From positions 19,280,001-19,344,000 of the forward strand of contig CM060731.1 in the NCBI GenBank assembly GCA_030704615.1: DNA of 64,000 bases, given 5' to 3'. A program made the translations under genes and the position numbers. Shown piece after piece: positions 9,505 through 20,027 of this stretch. Position 1 is the first letter of the stretch, and every line of letters begins with the position of its first letter. This DNA comes from Takakia lepidozioides (Eukaryota > Streptophyta > Takakiopsida > Takakiales > Takakiaceae). The notes below the pieces were generated by a model. The model saw only the letters and a list, made by a program, of their open reading frames with translations. It was not told where the DNA came from and did no database searches.

Positions 9505-12349
9505 ATGCCAACCAGCCGGATGGATGGCAATGCACAGTATGGCACAAGTACACCTTTGCTGCCAAATGAGACACATTCCAACATAGACTCTCCCAAAGGC
9601 AACGATGATGGCAATACCTCGCACCGAGTCCATTGGGCAGATAGTGACATCGACCTTGAGAGAACTCCAGGGAGTGAAGGAGAACGGAGTTCTCTGGGCA
9701 GAACCGTCTCAAATCCAGACGACGAGCTCCGACATATCCGCTCAGGATTATCCTGGCTAGGTCTTGACCAATCTACACCCCTTACAGTGCTCATGTCATG
9801 GATTCTCTTTTCCTTGTTCACGTTCATTGTTCCTATTTTCAACTTGACCTTTGTCTTCTGCTCAAACTGTACTGAAGAGCACCAGCTTCCCTTTGATCGG
9901 CTGGTGCAATACTCCGAATCTGCTCTCGCTGCTGTCTCCTTTTTATGCTTGTCCCACACTGTCCGCAAATATGGGCTTCGCGAAACTCTTCTTCTGGATA
10001 TAATCATCAAGGAGTCGAGGGAAGTACAGCAAGGATATGAAAAGGAGCTAGACGTGAGTATCACCCCTCCCTATCCCTCCCTCTCGATCCCCCTCCCTTT
10101 CCTTCTTTCTTTAGACTATCTTTCTTTAGACTATCTATGGTTGACAGGTTCCCAAGATGGCAGCCATTCGGTTCCTGTAAGAATCCCCAAAATTCATCTT
10201 TTGACATTCAATTCTTGGAAGGAAGATTGGAAAGAAAGGGTTTCCTATTAATCGTGTGTCAAGCTGTATCTAACTGTGTAAGGTTGTGACTGACTGTGTA
10301 AGCCTGTCTACCACCCCTAAGGCCTGTGTTGGTCTAAGTCTACCATTCGTAAGTGGATTCACTTCTCCCGACATAGAAGACTTAAATGCCTACAGTAATG
10401 TCTTGCCACTATGGCGCCACGATTTTTATCCTGACCCTTGTGATTTACGAGCAGCTTGTGGTGCATGCATAAGTGTAGCAAGCTGTTCAATAGTTCAATC
10501 CACTCAAAGTCAACTCGGTGTCTGACGAACCCAATGTTTGCAGCGTGCCTTCTCGTTACTGGCAAAAATCCTACTTCCCGGTTTCCTCGTAGAGCTGCTA
10601 CACAGACTGATGTGGTACTTCTATGTCTCCATTTCGATTCGCTTCGTTGGACATGTCAACCGAAAGCTCAATGTGGCTTTCGGCACGGCTTCCATGTTGG
10701 CATGGCTCTACCGAACATCTGTCTTTCTGTTCATGTGTGTTCTCTTCAGGCTCATGTGTAAGCTTCAATTACTTCGGCTTCAAGGGTACAAAAAGTTTCT
10801 CCAGCAAAACCCCGAAGTTCCCATTATACTTCATGAGCACATGCGAATAAGCAGTCATCTTCTCACTATTAGTCACCGGTATCGAACGTTCATTTTGATG
10901 TCGCTGTTCATCATAGCGATCAGCCAGTTGACTTCATTGTTCTATCTTCTTTCGCCAGCTATCACTGCAACCAACTTCTTCAGGGCAGGGGATTTGCTGG
11001 TGAGTTAACTCCTTCACTCACTCTCGGAAGTTATGAAGTACCATTTCATTGATTTCTCTCGGTTCTCCCCCTTCTCTTTCTGAGCGCTTGGAGCTTTTCA
11101 TGGACGTTAGATAGAAGTTTCTTTCAAGATTTGTGTCTCTTTGTGTATCTCGCTTGGCTGCTTTTGTCTTGTTTTTCCAAAGAGGTTCCAAAGTAACTTC
11201 TGGAACAAATATTGCCTCTTTCACATTGTGCTGAATGGAGAACACTTGAGCTGGATATCTCTCTGTTTGTGACATGTGCCCGACATGTGTTTGATCTTAC
11301 ATATGATGGCTTCCTGAGCTACCACCTGGTTGCTTAGTGGAGTTGGCAGTTGGTTTCTATGCCAGGTCTGCTCTGGAGTGCAGCTCACAGGTCTAGTACT
11401 CTGTCTACACGGAGCAGCCAAAATAACTCACAAAGCCCAACAGATTGTGGCCATTGTGAGCAAGTGGCATGCCATATCAACCTGCACTCTGGCAGATGCA
11501 GTGGCAGGATCCATGGGAAATCCTCCGAACGATGAGTCCTCAGATGCATCTGTTGGCCAAATTCATGAGCCTGCTCACCCTCTTGTGTACAACAGTGACC
11601 TAGAGTCAGCTTTCACTGAGTGCTCCCCTGAGGTGGAGCAATGGAGACATGACTCGGAGGAATATCAAAAACGACAGTCCTTGGGTGAGGCACAATTCCT
11701 CTTCGGCAGTCAGTACTGGTTCTTGTTTCAGTCCTTAGCACTGCCCCCTGATCGAAGTAGGTATTTTTCAATGGAGCCTACAAAGTTTGGGCCAAAAGAG
11801 GACTACATCAAAGCCGCCAGGGTGGTACCTAGAGGTTTAACCTTGAGGGATCCAGTCTGAGTGTCTGGACATACTGTCTTGAGATGTGCCATGTAGACGG
11901 GGTTTGTGGATTATCTTTCGAACCAGTTGAATTTCGGGCCAGAAAGTTACATGTTCTGACTACACGAGGGCTCAGGGGTCCTGAGGGGAGCATCTCCATG
12001 TCCAATATAGTTCAGAATATTGAATGTCGATTTTATGTGCGGGGAGAAAGAGAGTTCTGTCTCTCATTTGATCATGTGCCATAACATACAGTCCTATCTA
12101 GTACGTACATGCAGACAGTCATAAACTGATTTACTGTAGAAACTGGGCACTGACGTGTGTTCTCTACATATCAAGCAAGTAGTGACAAAAGAATGGGTTG
12201 TGATGGCTGATGCAGTTTCGTATCTAGAGCATACAAGTGCAGGCATTAAACTCTACGGATTTGTGCTGGATCGGAGCCTCCTCTACGGCATGTTTGGGGT
12301 TACATTCTCCGTCACTCTCTTCATCATCGGTAAGACAGTTGCTATTTGA
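9505..12349 (+). CDS. DUF3537 / plant gustatory-receptor-like (GRL) membrane protein
   Basis: Complete four-exon gene: 9505-10053, 10544-10999, 11366-11684, 12216-12349, giving 485 residues (family members are about 430-500). DUF3537 proteins are multi-pass plant proteins structurally related to insect gustatory/odorant receptor channels; their ligand and role are unknown. The start is the first ATG after an in-frame TGA at 9496. Residues 1-80 are polar and disordered. SWLGLDQSTPLT opens the conserved region, with membrane segments at about 94-118 and 136-152. Exon 2 carries FVGHVNRKLNVAFGTASMLA, SVFLFMCVLFRLMCKLQLLR and SHRYRTFILMSLF. Exon 3 carries LHGAAKITHKAQ, the family signature, then a polar loop. 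Exon 4 has SAGIKLYGFVLDRSLLYGMF and the last membrane helix ending GKTVAI. All introns are GT-AG and phases agree; splice sites are inferred by homology. Confidence 0.92.
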
Positions 12350-13042
12350 CGTTGTCGATCTGTGCGCCCACTTTTAAGAGCTGCAGGACACCGGTTGTGC
12401 TGTGAATCATGCCATGTGGAATTAGGATCTCTGGGTAGGCGCAGAACTAGTTATATAATTAAATCACATAACCTGAAGACTTTGAAGCAGATAGCATCAC
12501 CAAGCTCTAGATGAGCAGTAAATGGTACACATGTAGTTCGAAAATCCTCAGGTATTGATTCGCTTGTGTACTTAACAAAACTGACATCCTTGCACGAACT
12601 GTTTGAAAGAGATCAGATACGTACTGATCACTTTTCCATGGATTACTGAATGTCTAGCTCACCTGTCACTGACTACCAATCGTCCTCACTGTGAGAACTC
12701 AGCTCGTGAGCCTAAATCAGCTCTTTTATAACGAGTTAATTACCTATGTCCTGAAGTTTGTTTTCATTCAGTGGCTGCAGCTTCAATTGTAGGTTTGTGT
12801 AAGGCTTTGTACATGTGTGATACCTGCTATAGACCAGAGATTTTGGCACCAATGGTTGTCCCTGTCGATGTTCGCGAGGATATAAACCAAGCAACCTAAA
12901 AGAGCATCAAAATGGACATAATGCAGGCCGTGGGACAGGACATAGATCAGAGGATCTCGATCCCACTTTTTGGTGCTTGCTAATTGGCATATATTTCATC
13001 GAGGTTTAGATCAACAAAGTTTGCACACTCCCACTTTAATGC
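12350..13042. other. 3' flank of the GRL gene
   Basis: AT-moderate sequence with no recognisable gene, RNA or repeat. It presumably contains the 3' UTR and polyadenylation site of the preceding gene. Confidence 0.5.
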
Positions 13043-13144
13043 GAGGCCTACCGATCCAGGACTACTGTTCCAAAGAGTTCCTAAATATTTTAAACGAGGC
13101 CTACCGATCAGGACTACCGTTCCAAAGAGTTCTTAAACATTTTA
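13043..13144. repeat. Tandem duplication, 53-bp period, two copies
   Basis: GAGGCCTACCGATCCAGGAC followed by CCAAAGAGTTCCTAAATATT at 13043 recurs at 13096 with a few substitutions and a 1-bp deletion. No function is evident. Confidence 0.85.
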
Positions 13145-13591
13145 AAAAGGGTTTGCACTACAATGTCCTGATATCCTGACTGGTAATCACGTGAGCGTAA
13201 GAGAATCCTCCTGAGCTCTCCGGAGCGAATCGTTACACAATCTGCTGGGGATTCGACCTCTCTACTTTCTGAGCAATCTCAGACTGCTCACATGTGATCT
13301 AGAATACGTGAATTGAATACATTCACGAGGATTGAAGGATCGCCTGCCCTGCCCTACGATTCCCACATATTCGTCAGGAGAAACGTTGACGATGCGACAC
13401 ACTTGTAAAACCAGCTCCGTAGCCGAGTGTATATACGTACATTATACGCATGTATGTATGGGAAACACCGTACGTGGCTGGGCCAAAGTACTAGATACGG
13501 CTAATTTTAACTAATTGAATAAAAAGAAAACAAATACCCAACGGGTATATCCGAATATAAATTTGCCTGGATCCTCATGAAGGGTATATAC

Positions 13592-14360
13592 CAGTGTTGG
13601 GCGGTTATTTGATTTTTTTGATATCAGGCGGTTACCCATGTCTCACTATAACTTTGTATACACATCCTCCTGTTCCAGAGTTTTGGAGCTATCTCATTTT
13701 TTATATCCTGCCGGTTAACAATAAATATAAAATTTAAGCCTATGCGGTTATGGACAAATGGACTTTCTCTCTAGATGGTATCCAGCGGTTCAGTATCCAG
13801 TTATCAAACAAGTCATGGTTTATTTTATGCTGTAAAATAAACCAAAAATAAAAATCTAATGTAAAAATACTAATGAAAAATAATAAAGTTACTTGTATCA
13901 CAGAGTTTCATTAGAAGCTGAACCATAATCTGACCTAAATTATATCACAGTTGAACATATTTGAGGAGTTCATAAACGTTATTCCATGCAAGATCCACAA
14001 TTGCCATCTCTCATAAATCCTACGCTTCCTTCCTAATGAGTGGAAATGAAATGAAGAGGTCAGCATGCCACATCATTTATGTAACCATATAACTTGTTAG
14101 TAACCTCCGGTTAAAAGGGCAAATATAAAGGTTCATAACCTCCCTCTTGTGGGCCACTAGTTCCGGATCAAAACAAATATAAAAGAAAAACAAAACCACG
14201 GGTTCTCAACCGGATCCGGTTATCCGAGCTATTCATTCCGAAGGTTCCTAACGGAGGCGGATATTTAAATTTTTGACCTCCGGCAGATCCACATATATAT
14301 ATATCCGGGTTGGGATCCGCCAGGGGGTTTGAGGTAGAATCAAATATCCGCCCAACACTG
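13592..14360. mobile_element. hAT-type MITE, 769 bp, perfect 8-bp target duplication
   Basis: GTATATAC flanks both ends (13584-13591 and 14361-14368). The ends are inverted repeats: CAGTGTTGGGCGGTTATTTG on the left and the complement of CAAATATCCGCCCAACACTG on the right. CAGTG ends with an 8-bp duplication define hAT elements. The interior has no transposase; it is AT-rich with further GGCGGTT / CCGGTTA motifs repeated near both ends. Confidence 0.92.
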
Positions 14361-14509
14361 GTATATACTATATTGTCGTCTATGTCCGGGACTCGATGAC
14401 TGACTAGCATTTACCCTACCCTGAGTAAGATGGGTAATCAATTTAAATAGAATATGTCGGCCTTCAAGATTTGATTTTCCCTCTCTAGCTGCCAATCGAA
14501 TCCATCTCC

Positions 14510-15145
14510 CTTAACCTGCCTAAACTTGTATTTTCGGCGCGGACCTGATAAATAGCCTTACCTTCAGGTTCTAATTTGGTAATTCCCAGTTTCACCGTGA
14601 CCCTGTACAGTGTGTTGCCTGGACCTGATCCTTATCTCTACTAGCATACTTGATAATAATACCACGACCGGCCGGTCGAATTCTTCCAAATTTATTTAAA
14701 CCTTGCCGATGGAGTAAACTTGTAATTTGGGCGCGGACCTGATAAATAACCTTACCCTCAGGTTCTAACTTGATAATACCCAGTTTCACCCTGACCCTGT
14801 ATAGTGTGTTCATCAAATATGTTTGAATTGCCTGGACCTGATCCTTATCTCTACTAACATACTTGATAATAATACCATGACCGGCCGGTCGAATTCTTCC
14901 AAATTTATTTAAACCTTGCCGATGGAGTAAACTTGTATTTTCGGCGCAGACCTGATAAATAACCTTACCCTCAGGTTCTAACTTGGTAATACCCAGTTTC
15001 ACCCTGACCCTGCACAGTGTGTTCGTCAAATATGTTTGAATTGCCTGGACCTGATCCTTATCTCTACTAACATATTTGATAATAATACCATGACCGGCCG
15101 GTTGAATTCTTCTAAATTTATTTAAACCTTGCCAATGGAGTAAAT
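14510..15145 (-). repeat. 213-bp tandem repeat, three copies, open in frame on the minus strand
   Basis: Three head-to-tail units; the landmark GACCGGCCGGT lies at 14666, 14879 and 15092, so the period is exactly 213 bp (71 codons). The first unit by position lacks 18 bp. Read on the minus strand, 15029-14592 is open and translates as repeated units containing YRVRVKLGI, KLEPEGKVIYQV, SLLHRQGLNKFGRIRPAG and IIIKYVSRDKDQVQA. I do not recognise the repeat. The indel and the period are both multiples of three, which hints at past or present coding. The block adjoins an hAT-like inverted end at 15162-15171. Confidence 0.75.
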
Positions 15146-15179
15146 AAATATCAAATGCCCAATCAACACTGGTTTAGAC

Positions 15180-15833
15180 CAGTGTTGGACTGCTATACCT
15201 GGTTTAACCTAGGTATGGAATACAGGTATGAATATATATATTGAAGAACATACCAGTCGGGTATGAAAGAACCAGTGTACCCATGTGATACACGTACTGG
15301 GGGAGTATGGCTTTAGGATTCCCCGCACACATACCATACCAGTCTGGGTATATGGAGGAATAGCATGGTCCCGATACCAGTATTGCGGTGAGTTCATGGC
15401 GAATGGAGGTATGAGTATATGTTAGTGCAGCTAGTTATACTCTGTACTACAATTTGGTTAATTCAAGGCTCCATGTTGCAATTTAGACTTCATTTGCTGT
15501 TTCGTGCTACTTTGGGTTACCTTTGCCTAGTGTTTCACGGCTTGGATTAAAATTAGCTATGTGCTAAATGACATTTATTTCTATGTATGGTGAGCTGTAG
15601 AAATACCATACCAGTGCTCATACCACACCCCCCCCCCCGTATCACTACAGAGAAAGGGCAATACCAGTACCATACTCATATACAGCCCAAAGTACAACTA
15701 CGCATACCAGATTCATACCCAAGTTGCTCATACCTGTATAGATACCTATACCAGCCTGGTATGAAAAAGGGGTGGACCCTTCATACCAGGACCAGTCTGG
15801 TATTAAAAAAATGGACGTACCAGTCCAACACTG
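15180..15833. mobile_element. Second hAT-type MITE, 654 bp, perfect 8-bp target duplication
   Basis: GTTTAGAC lies at 15172-15179 and 15834-15841. The termini are CAGTGTTGGACTG on the left and CAGTCCAACACTG on the right. The interior is dense in ATACCAG / CTGGTAT motifs in both orientations (for example 15251, 15338, 15596, 15661, 15708, 15750, 15784), which look like subterminal binding repeats. No transposase. The TIR resembles the neighbouring 13592 element only in CAGTGTTGG, so it is a related but distinct family. Confidence 0.9.
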
Positions 15834-16100
15834 GTTTAGACAGCTACACTGAATATATGTATACGACGCCAACCAGAGCTAGCCTAAATAAGAGCCTCTT
15901 CCCCTTGCAGGTAGTGCTCCCTTTGAGGTTGGGTAGCGTGCTCGCGTGAGCAGAAGACAAAATGCCCGAAAATTTGTGAATATTCTCGAAAAGATGTTGC
16001 GGCGAAACTAAAATTGGAAATTTGTGCTCATGGGGACCAAATTGTGCGCATGTGAGCAAGTAGATGGGTTAGTCACCCTATCACCAAACTCAATACATAT

Positions 16101-16216
16101 TGTTTCGCCCACGAAACCACAGGATAATGACCTACATAACGATACTTGGAAATTTCGCCGGCGAAACCCATTGTTTCGCTGGAGAAACCCGATACCTTGA
16201 TTTATTTCGTCAACAA
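16101..16216. repeat. Series of four TTTCG...CGAAA short palindromes
   Basis: TGTTTCGCCCACGAAACC (16101), ATTTCGCCGGCGAAACCC (16152), TTGTTTCGCTGGAGAAACCC (16171) and TTTCGTCAACAAAATCC (16205) are variants of one imperfect palindrome with the arms TTTCG and CGAAA. The element they belong to is unknown. Confidence 0.6.
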
Positions 16217-16780
16217 AATCCGTTGTTTGCCTCATTATATTAAATTGTTCAACTATTGTTTGATATTGGTGTGTTTTGGATGGTGTTGGTTATTGTGACT
16301 TTGTTTTTCTCTAACGTGTTATTCTTTTCAAAGCTGTAGATATATGGAACTTGCTTGTAGATATACATTATGGGTGCCTATTTCATATTAGGGTTTTGGG
16401 ATTTTATTCCGTTTTGAAAACATATAGCTCATATGACCGCGGTTTAAAAACATAAAACCCCCATGACCGTGGGTTTGTGCTCACCAGTGTGCTCACGTTC
16501 TACCAACCCCCCTCCCTTTCAGGGGGTCACTCCTGGAAATAATTTCATGTTATTTTTTAAGGAAAACAACAGAAATAAGAACGTCATTTGTGCCCACTGC
16601 TAAACCGGGCCGCTAGAATGGTGGTGGGCTGGAATTACTGTGTTATTGATTATTATTTCAATTCTGGGGCTATTATAAGAATATTTTATTTCCAGTACCA
16701 ATCGTACTGGCCGTTCACTGCAGTGGGGTCTATAAAAATGAGGTATACCGTACCTGTATATTATTTTTATATATATATAA

Positions 16781-16982
16781 GGGAAACACCTGGGAGCGAC
16801 AGCTCATAAATCAGGCCCCTTTGTAGTGAGAGGAGAAAATAACCTCTTTCATTTATGCGGCATGGAAGCGAATGAGTGGGACACCGCCCATGAACCATAC
16901 CACACCCGTCAGTAGCAAGATTTGACCCCAGAATCATTTGGGTGGCACTCAGTGCACTTAACCAACTGAGCTACTGACTGTT
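16781..16982 (-). mobile_element. tRNA-derived SINE (family S1), copy 1
   Basis: Read on the minus strand it starts with a tRNA-like head: AGTAGCTCAGTTGGTTAAGT (A box) and GGGGTCAAATCTTG (B box). A body with GTCCCACTCATTCGC and GAGGTTATTTTCTCCTCTC follows, ending TCGCTCCCAGGTGTTTCCC next to an AT repeat. Copies of the same family lie at 34525-34860 and 35096-35307 (same strand) and a 5'-truncated one at 21725-21850 (plus). The anticodon region is not a functional tRNA, so this is a retroposon and not a tRNA gene. Confidence 0.85.
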
Positions 16983-17249
16983 ATTTATAGTGAGATACAA
17001 TTTACAACTAGGGCTTCGCGTTGCTCCGCTCTACTAGCGACAAATTCTAAGAACTATGTTCAATTTTTCACAAAAAAAAGGGGTGGGTCATCCCCACGAT
17101 GTTACATGCAGAGATCCCATGTTTTTTTTTTCCTGGAAGAAAAATGGCGGATCTGCATTTCAATGTTCAATTTTCACAAGCCGCATCAATCAATAACAAC
17201 ATACCCAAATACCCTTACATTCACTGTATGAACTTTCAAGCCCAAGAAG

Positions 17250-17375
17250 TGAGGGGGAGTTGAACCCCCTTTTCTACCCGGTATGCAAACACCTCCCCCT
17301 CCCGCCCCCCTCGCCCTCCCCCTCGCCCTCCCCTTCTCTCCGTCCGTCCATCCGTCCCTCCCTCCCCAAGTCCCT
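17250..17375 (-). repeat. Hairpin and G-rich tract near the 3' end of element A
   Basis: GGGGGAGTTGAACCCCC (17253-17269) is a perfect 5-bp hairpin followed by TTTT. Next to it 17290-17370 is nearly pure pyrimidine, so the minus strand carries many GGG runs able to form quadruplexes. The same hairpin and tract occur at 25031-25150, at the matching place in element B, so they are shared parts of the family's 3' region. Confidence 0.8.
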
Positions 17376-17619
17376 CCCCAAGCATCAGACATCACATCAA
17401 ATAACCACCCCCATGTAGCTGCACTGATCACCCTCCCGAAATAAGGAAAGAAAAAAAAACATCCAGAAAAATTGAGAAACCCAAGCCCTCCATAACATCC
17501 CGACACTGAGCCTCGAAGGAAACAACAAATACCGACGCACACACCTATGGCACTCCCAACATTGGGCTAGATCCCACGCAATAGCAAACCAGCACCACTC
17601 ACACTACACCATTTTAAAT

Positions 17620-19404
17620 TTAATGTTGTGTTGGAAATGGCTCAATTCTTCGATTGTTTATGCAATCTCTCAAGTGGGTTTTTATGGCGGATGTTGCGTA
17701 TCGGGAATGTGCGGGATTTAATCCGAATGCTATATCTGTGGCATAAACTATTGCAAATATGCCACAGGATGAATTGTCAGTCTGTTGCATGACATCGGCA
17801 TAGATATAATTGAATTGTGGGACTGGGATTAATTTCGCGAGATGTTGTTCTATTTCGCTCGGTAGCCACTTATCCGCAGGCATGCTGGAGTCAAACACCG
17901 TACATTGACAATTTGTTTCGTTTGGATTTATCATTGTTAGAATCCAATGGTTGTTGTTGACGAACACGTGCTGCAAACACTTCTTGGTGTATTTCATTCT
18001 GCCTAGTAGAGTCGAATACGCATGTTGCTGGTAGTTTTGTGTTTCCAGTTCCTGATCAAATAGCATTTGCATCCCGGCCGCCAAATGTTGGTCACACAAC
18101 CATCCATTGTCATCCAAGATGATTTGTTCGTCGTACGCTGTCAATAGGAGATCTTCGTGCCAATATGTTTCTTGGCGGAAATCTGTGTCGGATTGTTCGT
18201 CTTCGGAATCGATTTCTATAATTTCGAGCGGTGTGGGAGCTAATTCTGAGCAAGTTTGGTTTTCATTTGATTCTATCGGTGTGGGATGTTCGGCTTCAGA
18301 ATTGGTTGGCATTTTTAATTCTCCAAACGTGTGTCTTGGTTGGAGCGTTTTGGTGGCAAGGTTTGTATTCACCGTGCTGATGTGTTCCGTGGACTTGTGT
18401 GATTTTTGTTTTTGGACATTACAATCGGCTTGTGGAGCCATGAACTCTAGTGAGCCTGTCTTGAATTTGGCTCCTTGGATGTCTTCGAACTTAATGTCCC
18501 GAAGTATTACTAGTCCTTGTAGGGAACGCAAACGAGACAGTGTGACGTAAATGTTGTGCATGTTCAAGGGGTGTCCATCTGGTGGTTTTTGCAAGTCGAT
18601 GATTATCCTGTCGAAAGTTTTGTCTTGGCCTTTGTAGTCGGTTAGACAATATGCGGGTATCAGAGGCAATTGATGTCTGCTGATTTTGAATTTCTTTGGT
18701 TTTTTCAGTTCATCCTCCGTGTGGTGATAATCGAACGATCTTGAAACGGGTGTGATGGGCACTACGTTTTCTGGGAGATCTTCTAAATTTATGCTGCTCA
18801 ATGTTTGGTGTTGACTGATGAATTCCCCGAAGTCGATTAATACGTGATTTGGCGGGTGCATTAAATTATCTTCATGTATGATCCAATCATTTTCTGTAGT
18901 CGAGATCCCCACTATTTGTCCGACTGCACCGTTTACAAGCCCCAATCTAGGATACAAATTGTCGGTTAGCATGACTGTCATTCCTTTGTACAATCTAAAA
19001 AATGGAATAAGGTTGTGGCTTCTATTCCCGGGTACGGTCTGTCGGATTGCGAATTGGAATTTGTTGCGGAGTGCGTGTTTTTTGTAGGTGTTTGTTCCTG
19101 TGGTGTAGGACGCGTGGTTAGATTTACGTGTGTAGTATTCTATCATTTGGTGATTGATGGCGTTCTTTAACTGGTTTCGAGGTACAATGTACGTTGCTTT
19201 ATCCCATGGTTCGTTGAAGAGGTTGATTTTCAGTTTCGACATGAATCTTGTTTGTAATAGTTCGAAGTCCGTTTGGGTGAAGTTGTCTTCACGTAGATTC
19301 TGTAGCAATTTCGCATATTGTAGATCGTGGGCTTGTCTCATTTGCTGGGTCAAAATGATTGTGTTAGGCCGTATGTAATTTTCCCATAGGCTCTTGCCTA
19401 TCAT
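17620..19404 (-). CDS. PIF1-like helicase C-terminus fused to Ulp1 (C48) cysteine protease, transposon-encoded
   Basis: A 594-residue open frame, N-terminally truncated. Residues about 10-50 (IRPNTIILTQQMRQ, ELLQTRF) match the part after helicase motif III of Helitron PIF1-type helicases. GLVNGAVGQIVGI and the late motifs PAYCLTDYKGQDKTFDRI (V) and NIYVTLSRLRSLQGLVILR (VI) follow. The Walker A and B motifs and the Rep nuclease are absent. An acidic linker (about 370-420) leads to a Ulp1/SENP-like fold with all four catalytic residues: His in NNNHWIL, Asp in VFDSSMP, Gln and Cys in QQTDNSSCGIF. The Met at 19404 is only the first in the frame; the true start is lost where PPR sequence begins at about 19495. 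Rolling-circle transposons with C48 domains are known; here the protease half looks intact and the helicase cannot be active. Confidence 0.88.
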   Translation of the reverse strand: MIGKSLWENYIRPNTIILTQQMRQAHDLQYAKLLQNLREDNFTQTDFELLQTRFMSKLKINLFNEPWDKATYIVPRNQLKNAINHQMIEYYTRKSNHASYTTGTNTYKKHALRNKFQFAIRQTVPGNRSHNLIPFFRLYKGMTVMLTDNLYPRLGLVNGAVGQIVGISTTENDWIIHEDNLMHPPNHVLIDFGEFISQHQTLSSINLEDLPENVVPITPVSRSFDYHHTEDELKKPKKFKISRHQLPLIPAYCLTDYKGQDKTFDRIIIDLQKPPDGHPLNMHNIYVTLSRLRSLQGLVILRDIKFEDIQGAKFKTGSLEFMAPQADCNVQKQKSHKSTEHISTVNTNLATKTLQPRHTFGELKMPTNSEAEHPTPIESNENQTCSELAPTPLEIIEIDSEDEQSDTDFRQETYWHEDLLLTAYDEQIILDDNGWLCDQHLAAGMQMLFDQELETQNYQQHAYSTLLGRMKYTKKCLQHVFVNNNHWILTMINPNETNCQCTVFDSSMPADKWLPSEIEQHLAKLIPVPQFNYIYADVMQQTDNSSCGIFAIVYATDIAFGLNPAHSRYATSAIKTHLRDCINNRRIEPFPTQH

Positions 19405-19494
19405 CTTTTTTTGTGTGTATTTTGTGAATGTGAATATGGGTTGTATGTTCGTTAAATATAGAGGCGCGTCAGTGGCTCCCTTCGTTTAGCATTT

Positions 19495-19945
19495 GGAATT
19501 GTACCAAATGTCATTCTGGACACTGCCCTGGTGGACATGTATGTGAAATGTGGGTGCATTGAGGATGTAAAGGGAGTGTTCGACAATATGGCTGAATGAC
19601 ATGTGGTGTCGTGGAATGCAATGATCGCAGGATATGCTTAGCATGTTTTGATTCCGTGAGTCAAAATCATGGCCTCACTCCTACAATGGAGCATTTTGAC
19701 TGCATGGTGGATTTTCTTGGCTGCGCAGGTCGAGTGGAGGTGGCAAAGGACTTCATGAACAAAATGCCAATTGAACCAGCTGCTTCAGTGTGGCAGACCT
19801 TGCCTGGTGCTTGCAGAATTCATGGCAATGTGGAGGTGGCAGAAAGTGCAGAAAAATGCCTTTCTAAATGGGATCCACAGGATGCTGCTTATGTGTTACT
19901 ATCAAGCCTGACAGGCGGGACGATACTGCCAAGATTAGAAAAATG
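19495..19945 (+). pseudogene. PPR protein fragment, captured
   Basis: Reads GIVPNVILDTALVDMYVKCG, GVFDNMAE, a stop, then VVSWNAMIAGYA, a stop and frame change, then FDSVSQNHGLTPTMEHFDCM, VDFLGCAGRVEVA and HGNVEVAESAEKCLSKWDP. This is the last PPR units and E region of a plant organellar RNA-editing type PPR protein. The usual stretch between NAMIAGYAQHG and FDSVSQ is deleted, exactly as in the copy at 30925-31505. Stops and the deletion make it non-functional. Confidence 0.88.
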
Positions 19946-19950
19946 TGGGA

Positions 19951-20027
19951 ACAAAGTTACCACCCTGGCTTTGGTGGGGGAAACTCTTTACATTGGCTCC
20001 CAAGATAGAAAAATTCGGGTATGCTCT
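19951..20027 (+). pseudogene. WD40-repeat exon fragment, captured
   Basis: NKVTTLALVGETLYIGSQDR followed by KIRV is one WD40 blade of the form seen in plant WD-repeat proteins (L-A-L-x-V-x-G-x-x-L-Y-x-G-S-x-D-x-x-I-R-V). It abuts the PPR piece and ends at a GTATGC donor-like site, suggesting an exon edge. The parent gene cannot be identified. Confidence 0.6.

Noticed and set aside
10054-10543. Frames 10286-10525 and the read-through of 9505-10251
   Set aside because: They lie in intron 1 of the GRL gene; homology and phase demand splicing at 10053/10544.
11330-11860. 176-codon frame taken as an independent gene
   Set aside because: Only 11366-11684 is homologous to DUF3537; the rest is intron on both sides.
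16781-16982. A tRNA gene suggested by the AGCTCAGTTGGTTAAG and GGGGTCAAATC boxes
   Set aside because: No complete cloverleaf, and the unit recurs with a non-tRNA body and shared 3' end, so it is a SINE.
17186-17542. 118-codon glycine/arginine-rich frame on the minus strand
   Set aside because: It is the translation of the G-rich tract; the equivalent place in element B (24936-25160) has a different, broken frame.
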